Part shown: piece by piece, positions 1 to 5,613 of the stretch
Layout: each line of letters opens with the position of its first letter
Position numbering within the stretch: position 1 is the first letter of the stretch
Assembly (NCBI GenBank): GCA_002842255.1
Contig: PHCM01000035.1
Coordinates: 1-10,493, forward strand
Reading direction: 5' to 3'
Source: Betaproteobacteria bacterium HGW-Betaproteobacteria-2
GTDB lineage: Bacteria; Pseudomonadota; Gammaproteobacteria; Burkholderiales; Methylophilaceae
DNA length: 10,493 bases
Notes under the pieces: model-generated
The model's input: the letters and a program-made list of their open reading frames with translations, nothing else
Database searches by the model: none
What the model was told of the DNA's origin: nothing
Position numbers and translations under genes: made by a program

Positions 1-263
1 TCAGCAGCGATGCCGGCGACAAGGCGATTCGCCGTATCGAAGGCATCATCAATTCCATGACCCCGCTGGAACGCCGCAAGCCGGAAGTCATCAAGGCCAC
101 CCGCAAACGTCGCATCGCCGATGGTGCCGGCGTGCAGGTGCAGGAAGTCAATCGCATGCTGAAGCAGTTTGAAGAAGCCCAGAAAATGATGAAGATGTTC
201 TCCAAGGGCGGCATGAGCAAGATGATGCGCGCCATGCAGGGCAGGTTTCCCGGCATGCGCTGA
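1..263 (+). CDS. ffh: Signal recognition particle protein Ffh, C-terminal end (partial)
   Basis: This is the 3' end of the gene for Ffh, the GTPase subunit of the signal recognition particle. Ffh binds 4.5S RNA and hydrophobic signal sequences of nascent inner-membrane proteins at the ribosome. Only the last 86 residues are present; they are read from position 3, and the start lies outside the window. The visible part is the methionine-rich M domain. It contains the RNA-binding helix-turn-helix region with RKRRIADGAG and VQEVNRMLKQF, followed by a tail dense in Met and Lys (KMMKMFSKGGMSKMM) that ends in PGMR. This pattern is diagnostic for the family. The stop codon is at 261-263, and the tRNA-Lys promoter begins only 7 bp later. 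The base composition is moderately GC-rich, unlike the AT-rich segment after the tRNA gene. Confidence 0.96.
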   Translation, partial: SSDAGDKAIRRIEGIINSMTPLERRKPEVIKATRKRRIADGAGVQVQEVNRMLKQFEEAQKMMKMFSKGGMSKMMRAMQGRFPGMR

Positions 264-270
264 TTTTGCA

Positions 271-299
271 TTGACGCGGTGCGTGGTTTTCAGGATAAT
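271..299 (+). promoter_or_regulatory. Promoter of the tRNA-Lys gene
   Basis: The -35 hexamer TTGACG (271-276) and the -10 hexamer GATAAT (294-299) are separated by 17 bp, and each matches the sigma-70 consensus at 5 of 6 positions. A GC-rich stretch (CACGCCC) lies between the -10 box and the expected start near 306. This is the discriminator type usual in stringently controlled stable-RNA promoters. The tRNA begins about 30 nt downstream. Confidence 0.75.
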
Positions 300-336
300 C
301 ACGCCCTTTCCGTAGTCTTGTTCCACAAGGCTACAT

Positions 337-412
337 GGGCTGTTAGCTCAGCTGGTAGAGCAGCGGACTTTTAATCCGTTTGTCGTGGGTTCGATCCCCG
401 CACAGCCCACCA
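337..412 (+). tRNA. tRNA-Lys (anticodon UUU)
   Basis: This is a complete 76-nt tRNA with the CCA end encoded in the DNA. The acceptor stem pairs GGGCTGT (337-343) with ACAGCCC (402-408), followed by the A discriminator and CCA. The D arm carries TAGCTCAGCTGGTAGAGCA. The anticodon stem-loop reads CGGAC-TTTTAAT-CCG with UUU at the anticodon. The T arm has GGTTCGATCC. It is the only intact copy in the window. Its 3' half, from the anticodon stem to the CCA, is repeated at 1813-1852 and 5771-5816, so the gene has served as an integration target. Confidence 0.97.
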
Positions 413-465
413 AAAAATAAAAGGGGTTACGTGAAAACGTAACCCCTTTTTGTTTCTCGACGTAT
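366..465 (+). repeat. Direct repeat copy 1 (attL-like): tRNA-Lys 3' half plus terminator
   Basis: This 100-bp stretch runs from the anticodon stem of the tRNA through the terminator to CTCGACGTAT. It reappears at 5771-5868 with only small differences. An identity block that starts in the anticodon stem-loop and ends after the tRNA is what tyrosine integrases using the anticodon-loop crossover leave behind. Past 465 the sequence diverges and becomes AT-rich. Confidence 0.85.
419..455 (+). terminator. Rho-independent terminator after tRNA-Lys
   Basis: A perfect 14-bp stem pairs 419-432 with 437-450. It is closed by a GAAA tetraloop and followed by TGTTT; the T-run is partly inside the stem. 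It starts 6 nt after the tRNA CCA. An almost identical hairpin with the loop reversed to TTTC follows the third repeat at 5823-5852. Confidence 0.92.
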
Positions 466-543
466 TTGCTATACAGGGATCGGAAAGTGATCGTAGTTAG
501 AGCACTCAAGTAGAGAACCATAAATTCCTGCAATACACTTTTG

Positions 544-627
544 TCTTATTGTAGAAAATCAATTATTTTCTGAAATAAAAATTGACTTTGTTTGAAGTTC
601 TACAATAAGATTATCTTTATTGTAGAA
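544..627 (+). promoter_or_regulatory. Promoter and three operator-like repeats upstream of the Fic gene
   Basis: The 11-mer TTATTGTAGAA occurs at 546-556 and 617-627, and inverted (TTCTACAATAA) at 598-608. The last two form a perfect 11-bp inverted repeat around an 8-bp gap. The first and the inverted copy match over 13 bp (544-556 and 598-610). A candidate sigma-70 promoter, TTGACT (582-587), 18 bp, TAAGAT (606-611), places the -10 box inside the inverted copy, so a bound protein should block it. The Fic protein's own winged-helix tail is one candidate repressor; this is inference. Confidence 0.65.
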
Positions 628-632
628 AGGCT

Positions 633-1787
633 ATGATTTTCTTAAATATGAATCTTGACGATTATTTTGCTGGGCAGCTCGAAGCGCAATATGAATATCA
701 AAGCTTTTTACCCACGCAAATACACCACCCCTGGATTATTGCGGATGCCAAGTTGCAAACACTGCTTGGCCAGGCAGACCGTGTTTTGGGGGAGCTCAAC
801 GCCTTTTCTCAACTAGTACCCGACATTGAGTTTTTTATCCGTACCTATGTGGTTAAAGAGGCTACGCAGTCTAGCAAAATTGAAGGGACGCAAACCAATA
901 TTGAGGATGCTTTTAAAAAAGAGGCAGACTTAAGCCCGGAAAAGCGCGATGACTGGGCCGAGGTACAAAATTACATCCATGCAATTAACTTTGCCATTGA
1001 AAGTCTGGAGCGGTTGCCATTATCAAACCGATTGCTGAGGGATACCCATGCGGTACTGCTTTCTGGCGTGCGTGGTAAAAATAAAATGCCGGGGGAGTTT
1101 CGTACCAGCCAAAACTGGATTGGTGTGAGCTTGAAGAATGCCGTGTTCGTACCACCACATCAGAGCCGTGTTACTGAGTTGATGAGCGATCTGGAAAAGT
1201 TCTTACATGATGAGCAAATCAATGTTCCACCACTAATTAAAATAGCCATTGCACATTATCAGTTTGAGACAATACACCCATTTCTGGATGGTAATGGCCG
1301 ACTTGGCCGCTTGATGATTTCTTTATACCTGGCGTCTGAGAGATTGCTGACAAAACCGGCACTTTATCTTTCTGATTATTTTGAGCGCAATAAAACTGCC
1401 TATGTCGATCATTTAATGGCAGTACGGCAAGGTCACAATATGCGTGAGTGGGTTGTTTTCTTTTTATATGGCATTAAGGAAACAGCGGAGAGTGCTATAG
1501 GCGTGTTTAAAGAAATATTGGTGATCAAAGAGCGCATCGAGCGTGAAGTATTGCCGAGATTTAGTCAACGTCGACAGGAAAATGTGCAAAGGTTAATGCG
1601 TCATTTATATGAACGTCCTGTTGTGGATATCAAGAATGTTTCGGAGTTGCTAAATACAACGCCGAATACAGCAGGCGCATTAGTTGATGATTTAATCAAA
1701 CACAACGTGTTAAGAGAGCTGACAGGCCAGCAGCGTAACCGCTTGTTTATTTTTTATGAGTATTTAAACTTGTTTACAAGACAGTGA
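633..1787 (+). CDS. Fic-domain protein with N-terminal inhibitory motif and C-terminal winged helix
   Basis: This 384-residue protein belongs to the Fic family, whose members usually transfer AMP from ATP onto target proteins. Residues about 10-100 resemble the Fic N-terminal domain. They contain SSKIEG at 80-85, which fits the autoinhibitory (S/T)xxxE(G/N) motif of class II Fic proteins. The catalytic motif HPFLDGNGRLGR at 215-226 has the key His and all Gly, Asn and Arg positions, so the enzyme looks intact. Residues about 310-384 look like a winged helix (SELLNTTPNTAGALVDDLIKH). SoFic from Shewanella has the same architecture and nearly the same length. The start is uncertain: ATG 633 has AGAAAGG only 2 nt upstream, while ATG 648 (Met6) lies 17 nt away from it. 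The gene is the sole cargo of the first island segment. It is preceded by operator-like repeats and followed by the second tRNA repeat with a terminator. It could act as a self-contained toxin or stress regulator; its target is unknown. Confidence 0.92.
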   Translation: MIFLNMNLDDYFAGQLEAQYEYQSFLPTQIHHPWIIADAKLQTLLGQADRVLGELNAFSQLVPDIEFFIRTYVVKEATQSSKIEGTQTNIEDAFKKEADLSPEKRDDWAEVQNYIHAINFAIESLERLPLSNRLLRDTHAVLLSGVRGKNKMPGEFRTSQNWIGVSLKNAVFVPPHQSRVTELMSDLEKFLHDEQINVPPLIKIAIAHYQFETIHPFLDGNGRLGRLMISLYLASERLLTKPALYLSDYFERNKTAYVDHLMAVRQGHNMREWVVFFLYGIKETAESAIGVFKEILVIKERIEREVLPRFSQRRQENVQRLMRHLYERPVVDIKNVSELLNTTPNTAGALVDDLIKHNVLRELTGQQRNRLFIFYEYLNLFTRQ

Positions 1788-1812
1788 GAATCTTAATATC
1801 AATAAAACTTCT

Positions 1813-1852
1813 ATCCGTTTGTCGTGGGTTCGATCCCCCGCACAGCCCACCA
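1813..1852 (+). repeat. Direct repeat copy 2 (internal att-like): tRNA-Lys 3' fragment
   Basis: From ATCCG in the 3' anticodon stem to the CCA end, this matches tRNA-Lys positions 374-412. One extra C is inserted (CCCCC at 1835-1839 against CCCC in the tRNA). It has no 5' half, so it cannot be a tRNA. Unlike copy 3, it is followed by a terminator with a different stem sequence. This suggests it came from another element or another host's tRNA-Lys locus. Confidence 0.85.
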
Positions 1853-1859
1853 ATAAAAC

Positions 1860-1891
1860 AAAGGCTTATGCTTCGGCATAGGCCTTTTGTT
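1860..1891 (+). terminator. Rho-independent terminator after repeat copy 2
   Basis: A 12-bp stem with one G-T wobble pairs 1860-1871 with 1876-1887. It has a TTCG tetraloop and is followed by TGTT. It lies 7 nt after the CCA of repeat copy 2 and is the first terminator downstream of the Fic gene, so it probably ends that transcript. Confidence 0.88.
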
Positions 1892-2099
1892 GCGTCTAAC
1901 GTGACTTAAACGTGTTAAGACTGACCACGTTCCTTTCCTGATGTTTCTGCTGACATTGCTTGAAAATCTTTTACCTAACACATTGATTGCTTCAGTTGTT
2001 ATAAGTTAGTAATTTGGCTTTGAAGAATCTTCTGGAACAAAATAGTATTTTTGCCCAGCCGCTGGTTTAGTAATCTAATTATTTGACGATGACTTTCTT
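1892..2099. other. AT-rich non-coding stretch with short phased repeats
   Basis: I see no gene here. AACGTG occurs at 1898-1903 and 1909-1914, 11 bp apart, with an inverted copy CACGTT at 1926-1931. Short repeats next to an att core could be integrase arm sites, but they are too short to prove it. The rest, up to the end of the minus-strand gene at 2100, shows no recognisable integrase remnant. Confidence 0.35.
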
Positions 2100-3014
2100 T
2101 TAAAGAAAATCTTTTGTAGGTTTTAACTCCATTGAAATCCCTGACTCCCAGAGAACTTTTTCAACTGCTTTCAATTGTTGAGTTTCATATATGCCTTTTG
2201 CAACTTTGAATAACTCCGCTCCCAACTCAGTCAAAAATTCCAATTCAATAGCAGACGTTCTAAAAATATTAAACCAAGTTACTGGATTAACCCATGATAA
2301 GCTGTCCTTGATTAAATAACTTTTATCAAAGTATTCCATCTCTTCAAATTCTTGGTAAACATGATTTCTGATAACTGTCTTCATATCTTTATAAGAAACT
2401 AATCCTAATTCCGCTAAATGTATAACGTCCATATGCGTCATGTTGGTATAAAGAATTTGATTAGTCTGAAAGCCTATTACTCGAGCAAATATTATTTCGT
2501 CATGCCCTATAAATTTAAAAACTCCGGAACAATAGTTGAAAAATAAAGTGGCCTCTCTAGTGCTTAAAGTTTTAAGAATTTGAAGTGCTCTTATGGAAAA
2601 TTGGCCCGGAGTTGAAACTTCACCAGCCAAGATTCTTGCCCAAATTATTTGTAAATCGTCGTCAGATACATCTTGGCAGAGGTTATAAAATTCTTGCATC
2701 CAATCTTCATTTGGAGGGACGCCATTTGCCTCCTCCGGAAGTTCGTTTAGAGCTTTATCGTTTATAGATTCAATATTACGTTGTCTCTTGGACTCAATTT
2801 TGACTATTCTTTCCGATGCTCGTTTTAAGATTAGTTCCTTTTCAATATGTGATTCAGCTTGAATTATGTCCGCATCTGCTTGGGCTTTTGCCATTCGTCT
2901 TAAGTGGGTGGGAGCATACACAGCACCAATGGCATTGCTGACAGCTTCGATTAGTTTGGAAGCTGGTTCAGAGATTCCCTTCAAATCTATGATGGAAGAG
3001 CTTTGTTCAAGCAT
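2100..3014 (-). CDS. DUF2806-like protein of unknown function
   Basis: This 304-residue cytosolic protein resembles the DUF2806 family, recognised from memory of its motifs. There is a short helix near residues 13-33 (ISEPASKLIEAVSNAIG). A charged, probably coiled-coil stretch follows at about 38-88, with RASER and the family-like KRQRNIESI. The hallmark block around 104-150 has DWMQEFYNLCQDVSD, IWARILAGE and PGQFSIRALQILKTL. The C-terminal half (150-304) has no motif I recognise. The Ala/Gly-Glu-PG-FS signature is also similar to Abi-alpha (DUF4393) proteins, which have been linked to abortive infection, so a phage-defence role is conceivable but unproven. The start is well supported: mRNA TTCAGGAG (3028-3021) lies 6 nt before the ATG at 3014. 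The gene opposes the Fic gene and the mobile mystery pair, so it has its own transcript. The composition is AT-rich, in keeping with a transferred segment. Confidence 0.75.
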   Translation of the reverse strand: MLEQSSSIIDLKGISEPASKLIEAVSNAIGAVYAPTHLRRMAKAQADADIIQAESHIEKELILKRASERIVKIESKRQRNIESINDKALNELPEEANGVPPNEDWMQEFYNLCQDVSDDDLQIIWARILAGEVSTPGQFSIRALQILKTLSTREATLFFNYCSGVFKFIGHDEIIFARVIGFQTNQILYTNMTHMDVIHLAELGLVSYKDMKTVIRNHVYQEFEEMEYFDKSYLIKDSLSWVNPVTWFNIFRTSAIELEFLTELGAELFKVAKGIYETQQLKAVEKVLWESGISMELKPTKDFL

Positions 3015-3049
3015 CTCTATCTCCTGAATTTAGGAAAAAATCGTTTCAT

Positions 3050-3065
3050 AAAGTTTGCTAACTTT
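3050..3065. promoter_or_regulatory. Small palindrome upstream of the DUF2806-like gene
   Basis: AAAGTT (3050-3055) and AACTTT (3060-3065) form a perfect 6-bp inverted repeat around TGCT, 35 bp upstream of the minus-strand start codon. It could be an operator or overlap the promoter, but no convincing -35/-10 pair stands out, and the palindrome is short enough to arise by chance. Confidence 0.25.
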
Positions 3066-3285
3066 CTGATCTATTTGATAGTTGTTTCTTAATAGCTAGC
3101 TCTAGACAAGAATAATGAATTTATCATCGAATGGATAAAAATTATCCTCAATAACCCATGACTTAGCGAATGTATATAGCGATCTCATTATGCTATCGAA
3201 TATGAATTTGATGGCGATGAAATTTTAGATAATCAATTTGAGACTGATTAAACATCCCTACATTTTTAAATGGGTAGAATCTATA
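3066..3285. other. AT-rich intergenic stretch, possible coding remnant
   Basis: No complete gene is visible. Plus-strand codons at 3180-3248, just after an in-frame stop, read as an acidic peptide (YAIEYEFDGDEILDNQFETD) ending at TAA 3249-3251. This looks more protein-like than random AT-rich sequence and may be the tail of a decayed gene, but it has no start and I recognise no family. Confidence 0.2.
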
Positions 3286-3294
3286 GGGTCGGAG

Positions 3295-4044
3295 TCATTT
3301 AAAGTTCTCCACAAAAGATAGTTTCTCATTGTCTCTCTCTTTCAGTAGATTGATATCACTTTGCTTTCTGGGACGACCTCGAGGTTTCGATTGCACCCGT
3401 CTACCAAGCGTCATTTCAATTTCGGCTTTGAATCGGTCTGTGCCCGTGACCAGTTCGCTATTGAGCGCAGTCCTTACTTCGTGGAGTGTTTCCGGGGCCA
3501 GGTGCGTATGGAACAGGGCTTGATAGGCTTTCTGCTTTTGTTCCGGTGTGATTCCGAGAGATTGGTATTCCGGGTGCTGGGTGATTAGTTCGTTTGTTGC
3601 TCCGAGTCCATTGGCCCGATAGCTTGACCATTTGTACTCTTCCGGGTGTTTGACCATGCGGGCACGCACCGGGTTGAGTTCGATGTAGCGCATACAGGTG
3701 AGCAGGTATCGTTCGCTTTGGATCAGGCTGGCTTTGTAGCGGCCTTCCCATAGGGTGCCGCTGCGGTTGTAGGTGTAGTTGATGTATTGCACGTAGCGAC
3801 GACCGACCGATTGCATGAGGCGGGCGATGCTTTCCAGTTGATTTGGGGTGACCAGCAGGTGCACATGGTTGGTCATGAGAACGTAGGCATGGATGTCGTT
3901 GGCATATTTCTGTGCGGCTTCGGTCAGGCAGCCCAGATAGAATTGATAGTCTTCTTCCGCAAAGAAGGTGACCTGGCGGTTGTTGCCGCGCTGTATGACG
4001 TGCTGCGGGTTGCCAGCTACATTCAATCTGGGTTTGCGTGCCAT
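3295..4044 (-). CDS. Y1 (HUH) transposase, REP-associated/RAYT type
   Basis: This is a single-strand DNA transposase of the IS200-like Y1 superfamily (Transposase_17), 249 residues from the chosen start. It opens with ARKPRLNVAGNPQHVIQRGNN, typical of the RAYT branch. The metal-binding HUH motif is HVH at residues 60-62 (TNHVHLLV). The likely catalytic tyrosine is in GRRYVQY (Tyr84). GTLWEGRYK, RYIELNPVRARMV and the EYKWSSY block are family signatures. The C-terminal part (about 205-235) has the LGRRV and PRGRPRK basic tail. All key residues are present, so it appears intact. I start at ATG 4044, preceded by GGAAGAG, rather than at TTG 4068, because family members begin with MARKPR. The gene lies antisense to the flanking small reading frames and is bracketed by inverted ends. 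Such enzymes act on REP-like hairpins, and one lies directly upstream at 4057-4103. Confidence 0.92.
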   Translation of the reverse strand: MARKPRLNVAGNPQHVIQRGNNRQVTFFAEEDYQFYLGCLTEAAQKYANDIHAYVLMTNHVHLLVTPNQLESIARLMQSVGRRYVQYINYTYNRSGTLWEGRYKASLIQSERYLLTCMRYIELNPVRARMVKHPEEYKWSSYRANGLGATNELITQHPEYQSLGITPEQKQKAYQALFHTHLAPETLHEVRTALNSELVTGTDRFKAEIEMTLGRRVQSKPRGRPRKQSDINLLKERDNEKLSFVENFK

Positions 4045-4056
4045 CTCTCTCTTCCG

Positions 4057-4103
4057 GTCAATTTTCAATAACTCTCTAGTTTAGAAAGCTATTGAAAATT
4101 GAC
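4057..4103. repeat. Large hairpin at the transposase end of the RAYT element
   Basis: The arms 4057-4070 and 4090-4103 are perfect 14-bp reverse complements (GTCAATTTTCAATA on the left) with a 19-nt loop. It overlaps the start of the right terminal repeat and the transposase leader. Subterminal hairpins are the usual recognition elements of Y1/RAYT transposases, so this is a good candidate substrate. It may also affect transposase expression. Confidence 0.7.
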
Positions 4104-4141
4104 TCCGACCCCATTTTCTTTTTCAAGCTGCACCAGAAAAG

Positions 4142-4342
4142 TTGCGCGCTATAAAGGCTATTGTCAAACCTCCACCTGATATCAAAGTTGATGAAGATGG
4201 AAAGTTAGATCCTGCAACGATGTCCAGGAAGATGCGACGTGCTTATGAAAGGGAGTTGGCTAGAGGTACATTTAATACTCAGCCCATGGATAAGCCCAAA
4301 CCATGCCTACTATTGGAGCCTTTGACCCAGAGCAAAGGTTGA
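4142..4342 (+). CDS. Small basic protein or gene remnant of unknown function
   Basis: The frame encodes about 66 residues from a possible TTG start. It stays open upstream to the edge of the RAYT element at 4112, and there is no clear ribosome binding site. The product is hydrophilic, with VKPPPDIKVDEDGKLDPATMSRKMRRAYERELARG as its protein-like core (residues 8-42). An internal ATG (Met27, 4220) is another possible start. I do not recognise a family. Because the frame runs unbroken to the element boundary, it may be the 3' part of a gene cut by the transposase element. The last 13 residues overlap the next reading frame and look less natural, so a frameshift joining the two is possible. Confidence 0.35.
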   Translation: MRAIKAIVKPPPDIKVDEDGKLDPATMSRKMRRAYERELARGTFNTQPMDKPKPCLLLEPLTQSKG

Positions 4343-4434
4343 GAGAGTTACTTAAAGAGAAGAAAGGACATCTTACTCGCCAAGAGCGAAACCAGAAGAA
4401 TGCCCTTATGCTCGCTGGTGTAGACTCTGTGTGA
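4303..4434 (+). CDS. 43-residue basic peptide, unrecognised
   Basis: ATG 4303 to TGA 4432-4434 encodes a short hydrophilic, probably helical peptide. It contains FDPEQRLRELLKEKKG and LTRQERNQKNALMLAGV. It overlaps the 3' end of the preceding frame by 40 nt, which would fit translational coupling or a single gene broken by a frameshift. No strong Shine-Dalgarno sequence precedes it. The segment ends just before the operator array of the mobile mystery pair. I assign no function. Confidence 0.3.
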   Translation: MPTIGAFDPEQRLRELLKEKKGHLTRQERNQKNALMLAGVDSV

Positions 4435-4448
4435 TAAGTCTTGCTATG

Positions 4449-4569
4449 TTATTGCGCTAAGACTCATCTTCTTAATCTAATATATTGCTATATAGTGCAA
4501 TATTAAAGTCTATTATATTGCGCTATATAGCAATATTATGTATTGTAATATTGCTATATGACGCAAAGG
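4449..4569 (+). promoter_or_regulatory. Phased operator array upstream of the mobile mystery A/B pair
   Basis: Two full sites, 4482-4503 and 4515-4536, each have ATATTGC and GCAATAT arms around 8 bp. The second, reverse-complemented, matches the first at 21 of 22 positions. A third site (4548-4569) keeps the left arm and GCAA of the right arm and overlaps the AAAGGA ribosome binding site. A half-site TTATTGC lies at 4449. The starts 4449, 4482, 4515 and 4548 are exactly 33 bp apart, about three helical turns, so proteins bound to them would sit on one face of the DNA. The promoter must lie within the array, but no hexamer pair is convincing. The HTH protein encoded next is the obvious candidate ligand. 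Confidence 0.8.
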
Positions 4570-4576
4570 ACAGTAT

Positions 4577-5044
4577 ATGGACGAGAGCTTTAGTAAGCTG
4601 AAACGTAATCAGATTGAGAAGTCTCTAAAAGTGTGGCGGGATGCCGAGCTCCCTGTGAGGCCTAGTATTGGGTGGATTAGAGCCATTCGCCAGGCACTAG
4701 ATATGCCTGCGTCTTATTTGGCTCATAAGCTAGGTGTTGTGCCCTCTACTATATCAAGATTAGAAGACTCTGAGACTTATGATGCTATTACTCTGAGCAG
4801 TTTAAAAAAAATAGCTGAGTCACTAAATTGTGACCTGCAGTACTGTTTGGTGCCCAGAAAGTCTATAGAGGCAATGAAAAGAGATCAGGCTGAAAAGGTT
4901 GTGCGTCAGAGGATGAGGTCAGTGCGTCATACAATGGTTCTTGAATCTCAAGGTACCTCGAAACATAGTACTAATAATCAGATAGAAGACGAGATCAATA
5001 CATTGCTAAATAGAAATATTAAAGGCTTATGGCGTTTGAAATAG
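4577..5044 (+). CDS. Mobile mystery protein A: HTH regulator, putative antitoxin
   Basis: This 155-residue protein matches the 'mobile mystery protein A' family (TIGR02612), a helix-turn-helix protein found on mobile DNA, always next to a Fic protein. Residues about 29-66 contain RPSIGWIRAIRQALDMPASYLAHKLGVVPSTISRLEDSE, a Cro/XRE-type helix-turn-helix with its recognition helix near PSTISRLE (56-63). This is followed by SLKKIAESLNCDLQYCLVPR (75-94), which is typical of the family. The C-terminal region (about 95-155) is basic and then acidic, and may contact the partner. AAAGGA lies 6 nt before the ATG. The gene overlaps the downstream Fic gene by 16 nt, so they form one operon. The phased palindromes directly upstream suggest autorepression. 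By analogy with other HTH-Fic pairs it could be the antitoxin, but I know of no direct proof. Confidence 0.88.
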   Translation: MDESFSKLKRNQIEKSLKVWRDAELPVRPSIGWIRAIRQALDMPASYLAHKLGVVPSTISRLEDSETYDAITLSSLKKIAESLNCDLQYCLVPRKSIEAMKRDQAEKVVRQRMRSVRHTMVLESQGTSKHSTNNQIEDEINTLLNRNIKGLWRLK

Positions 5045-5613
5045 AATATCCACTTGGAGCAACTCCCTTATCAGAAGAGGAAAAAGAGGGGCTAATTCCA
5101 AAGCACATGACACATCACGCCGAGTTGAATGAGTGGGAGCAGTTGAATATATACAAAGGCGAGGAATGGGCATGGAGTAGGAATAGGGAAATTCTAAATT
5201 TGGCGTATCTAAAACAACTGCATGAAAGGATGTTCGATAGAACATGGTCATGGGCAGGGACGTTTAGACATTCAGATAAAAATATAGGCGTCGACTGGAC
5301 TCAAATATCTTCGCGGATCTATGACTTACTAAATGATGTGGAATACCAAATGGAACACCAGTCATTTGGAATGGTAGAAATAGCCACAAGATTTCATCAT
5401 AGGCTTGTCTTTATACATCCCTTTCCGAATGGAAATGGCAGGCACTCTAGATTAATGACCGATTTGCTTCTTCATAAAATGGGATTGGAAAGGTTTACCT
5501 GGGGCAGAGTTAATCTAGTCAATCCGAGTGATACTAGAAATGAATATATAGCTGCTCTACAAGAAGCTGATAGGGGTGATTATCAGAGATTGCTGAATTT
5601 TGTTAATAGTTAG
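5029..5613 (+). CDS. Mobile mystery protein B: Fic-domain protein, putative toxin
   Basis: This 194-residue Fic protein matches the 'mobile mystery protein B' family (TIGR02613), the fixed partner of protein A. Residues 31-41 contain AELNEWEQLNI, and 50-84 contain LHERMFDRTWSWAGTFR, a typical lead-in to the Fic core. The active-site motif HPFPNGNGRHSR (130-141) has the catalytic His and all conserved residues, with Asn instead of Asp at the acidic position, as in some relatives. Enzymatic AMP transfer is therefore plausible; the target is unknown. A near match to the inhibitory motif, THHAELN (28-34), has Leu where Gly or Asn is expected, so control may depend on protein A. The start codon lies within the 3' end of gene A (16-nt overlap), indicating translational coupling. 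Downstream, the next terminator is the one after the third tRNA repeat. Confidence 0.9.
   Translation: MAFEIEYPLGATPLSEEEKEGLIPKHMTHHAELNEWEQLNIYKGEEWAWSRNREILNLAYLKQLHERMFDRTWSWAGTFRHSDKNIGVDWTQISSRIYDLLNDVEYQMEHQSFGMVEIATRFHHRLVFIHPFPNGNGRHSRLMTDLLLHKMGLERFTWGRVNLVNPSDTRNEYIAALQEADRGDYQRLLNFVNS

Larger units (their letters stand above)
3286..4111 (-). mobile_element. RAYT/IS200-like element with 12-bp terminal inverted repeats
   Basis: The element is bounded by GGGTCGGAGTCA (3286-3297) and its exact reverse complement TGACTCCGACCC (4100-4111). It contains one Y1-type transposase gene and, just inside its right end, a large perfect hairpin (4057-4103). The transposase stop codon lies inside the left repeat. 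GGGTC(A/G)GAGTC-type ends around single Y1 transposase genes are, from memory, common in proteobacteria. I see no target-site duplication, as expected for HUH-type transposition. It appears to have inserted secondarily into the island. Confidence 0.75.

Noticed and set aside
348..533. Minus-strand reading frame over the tRNA-Lys
   Set aside because: It is the antisense of the tRNA and terminator. The GCAGIEPTTNGLKV peptide is a well-known false protein produced by tRNA genes.
4045..4068. Longer start (TTG 4068) for the transposase
   Set aside because: The family begins at MARKPR, and a better ribosome binding site precedes ATG 4044.
4449..4569. CRISPR-like array
   Set aside because: The regularly spaced units are palindromic operators with partly related spacers of 11 bp, far too short for spacers, and there are no cas genes.
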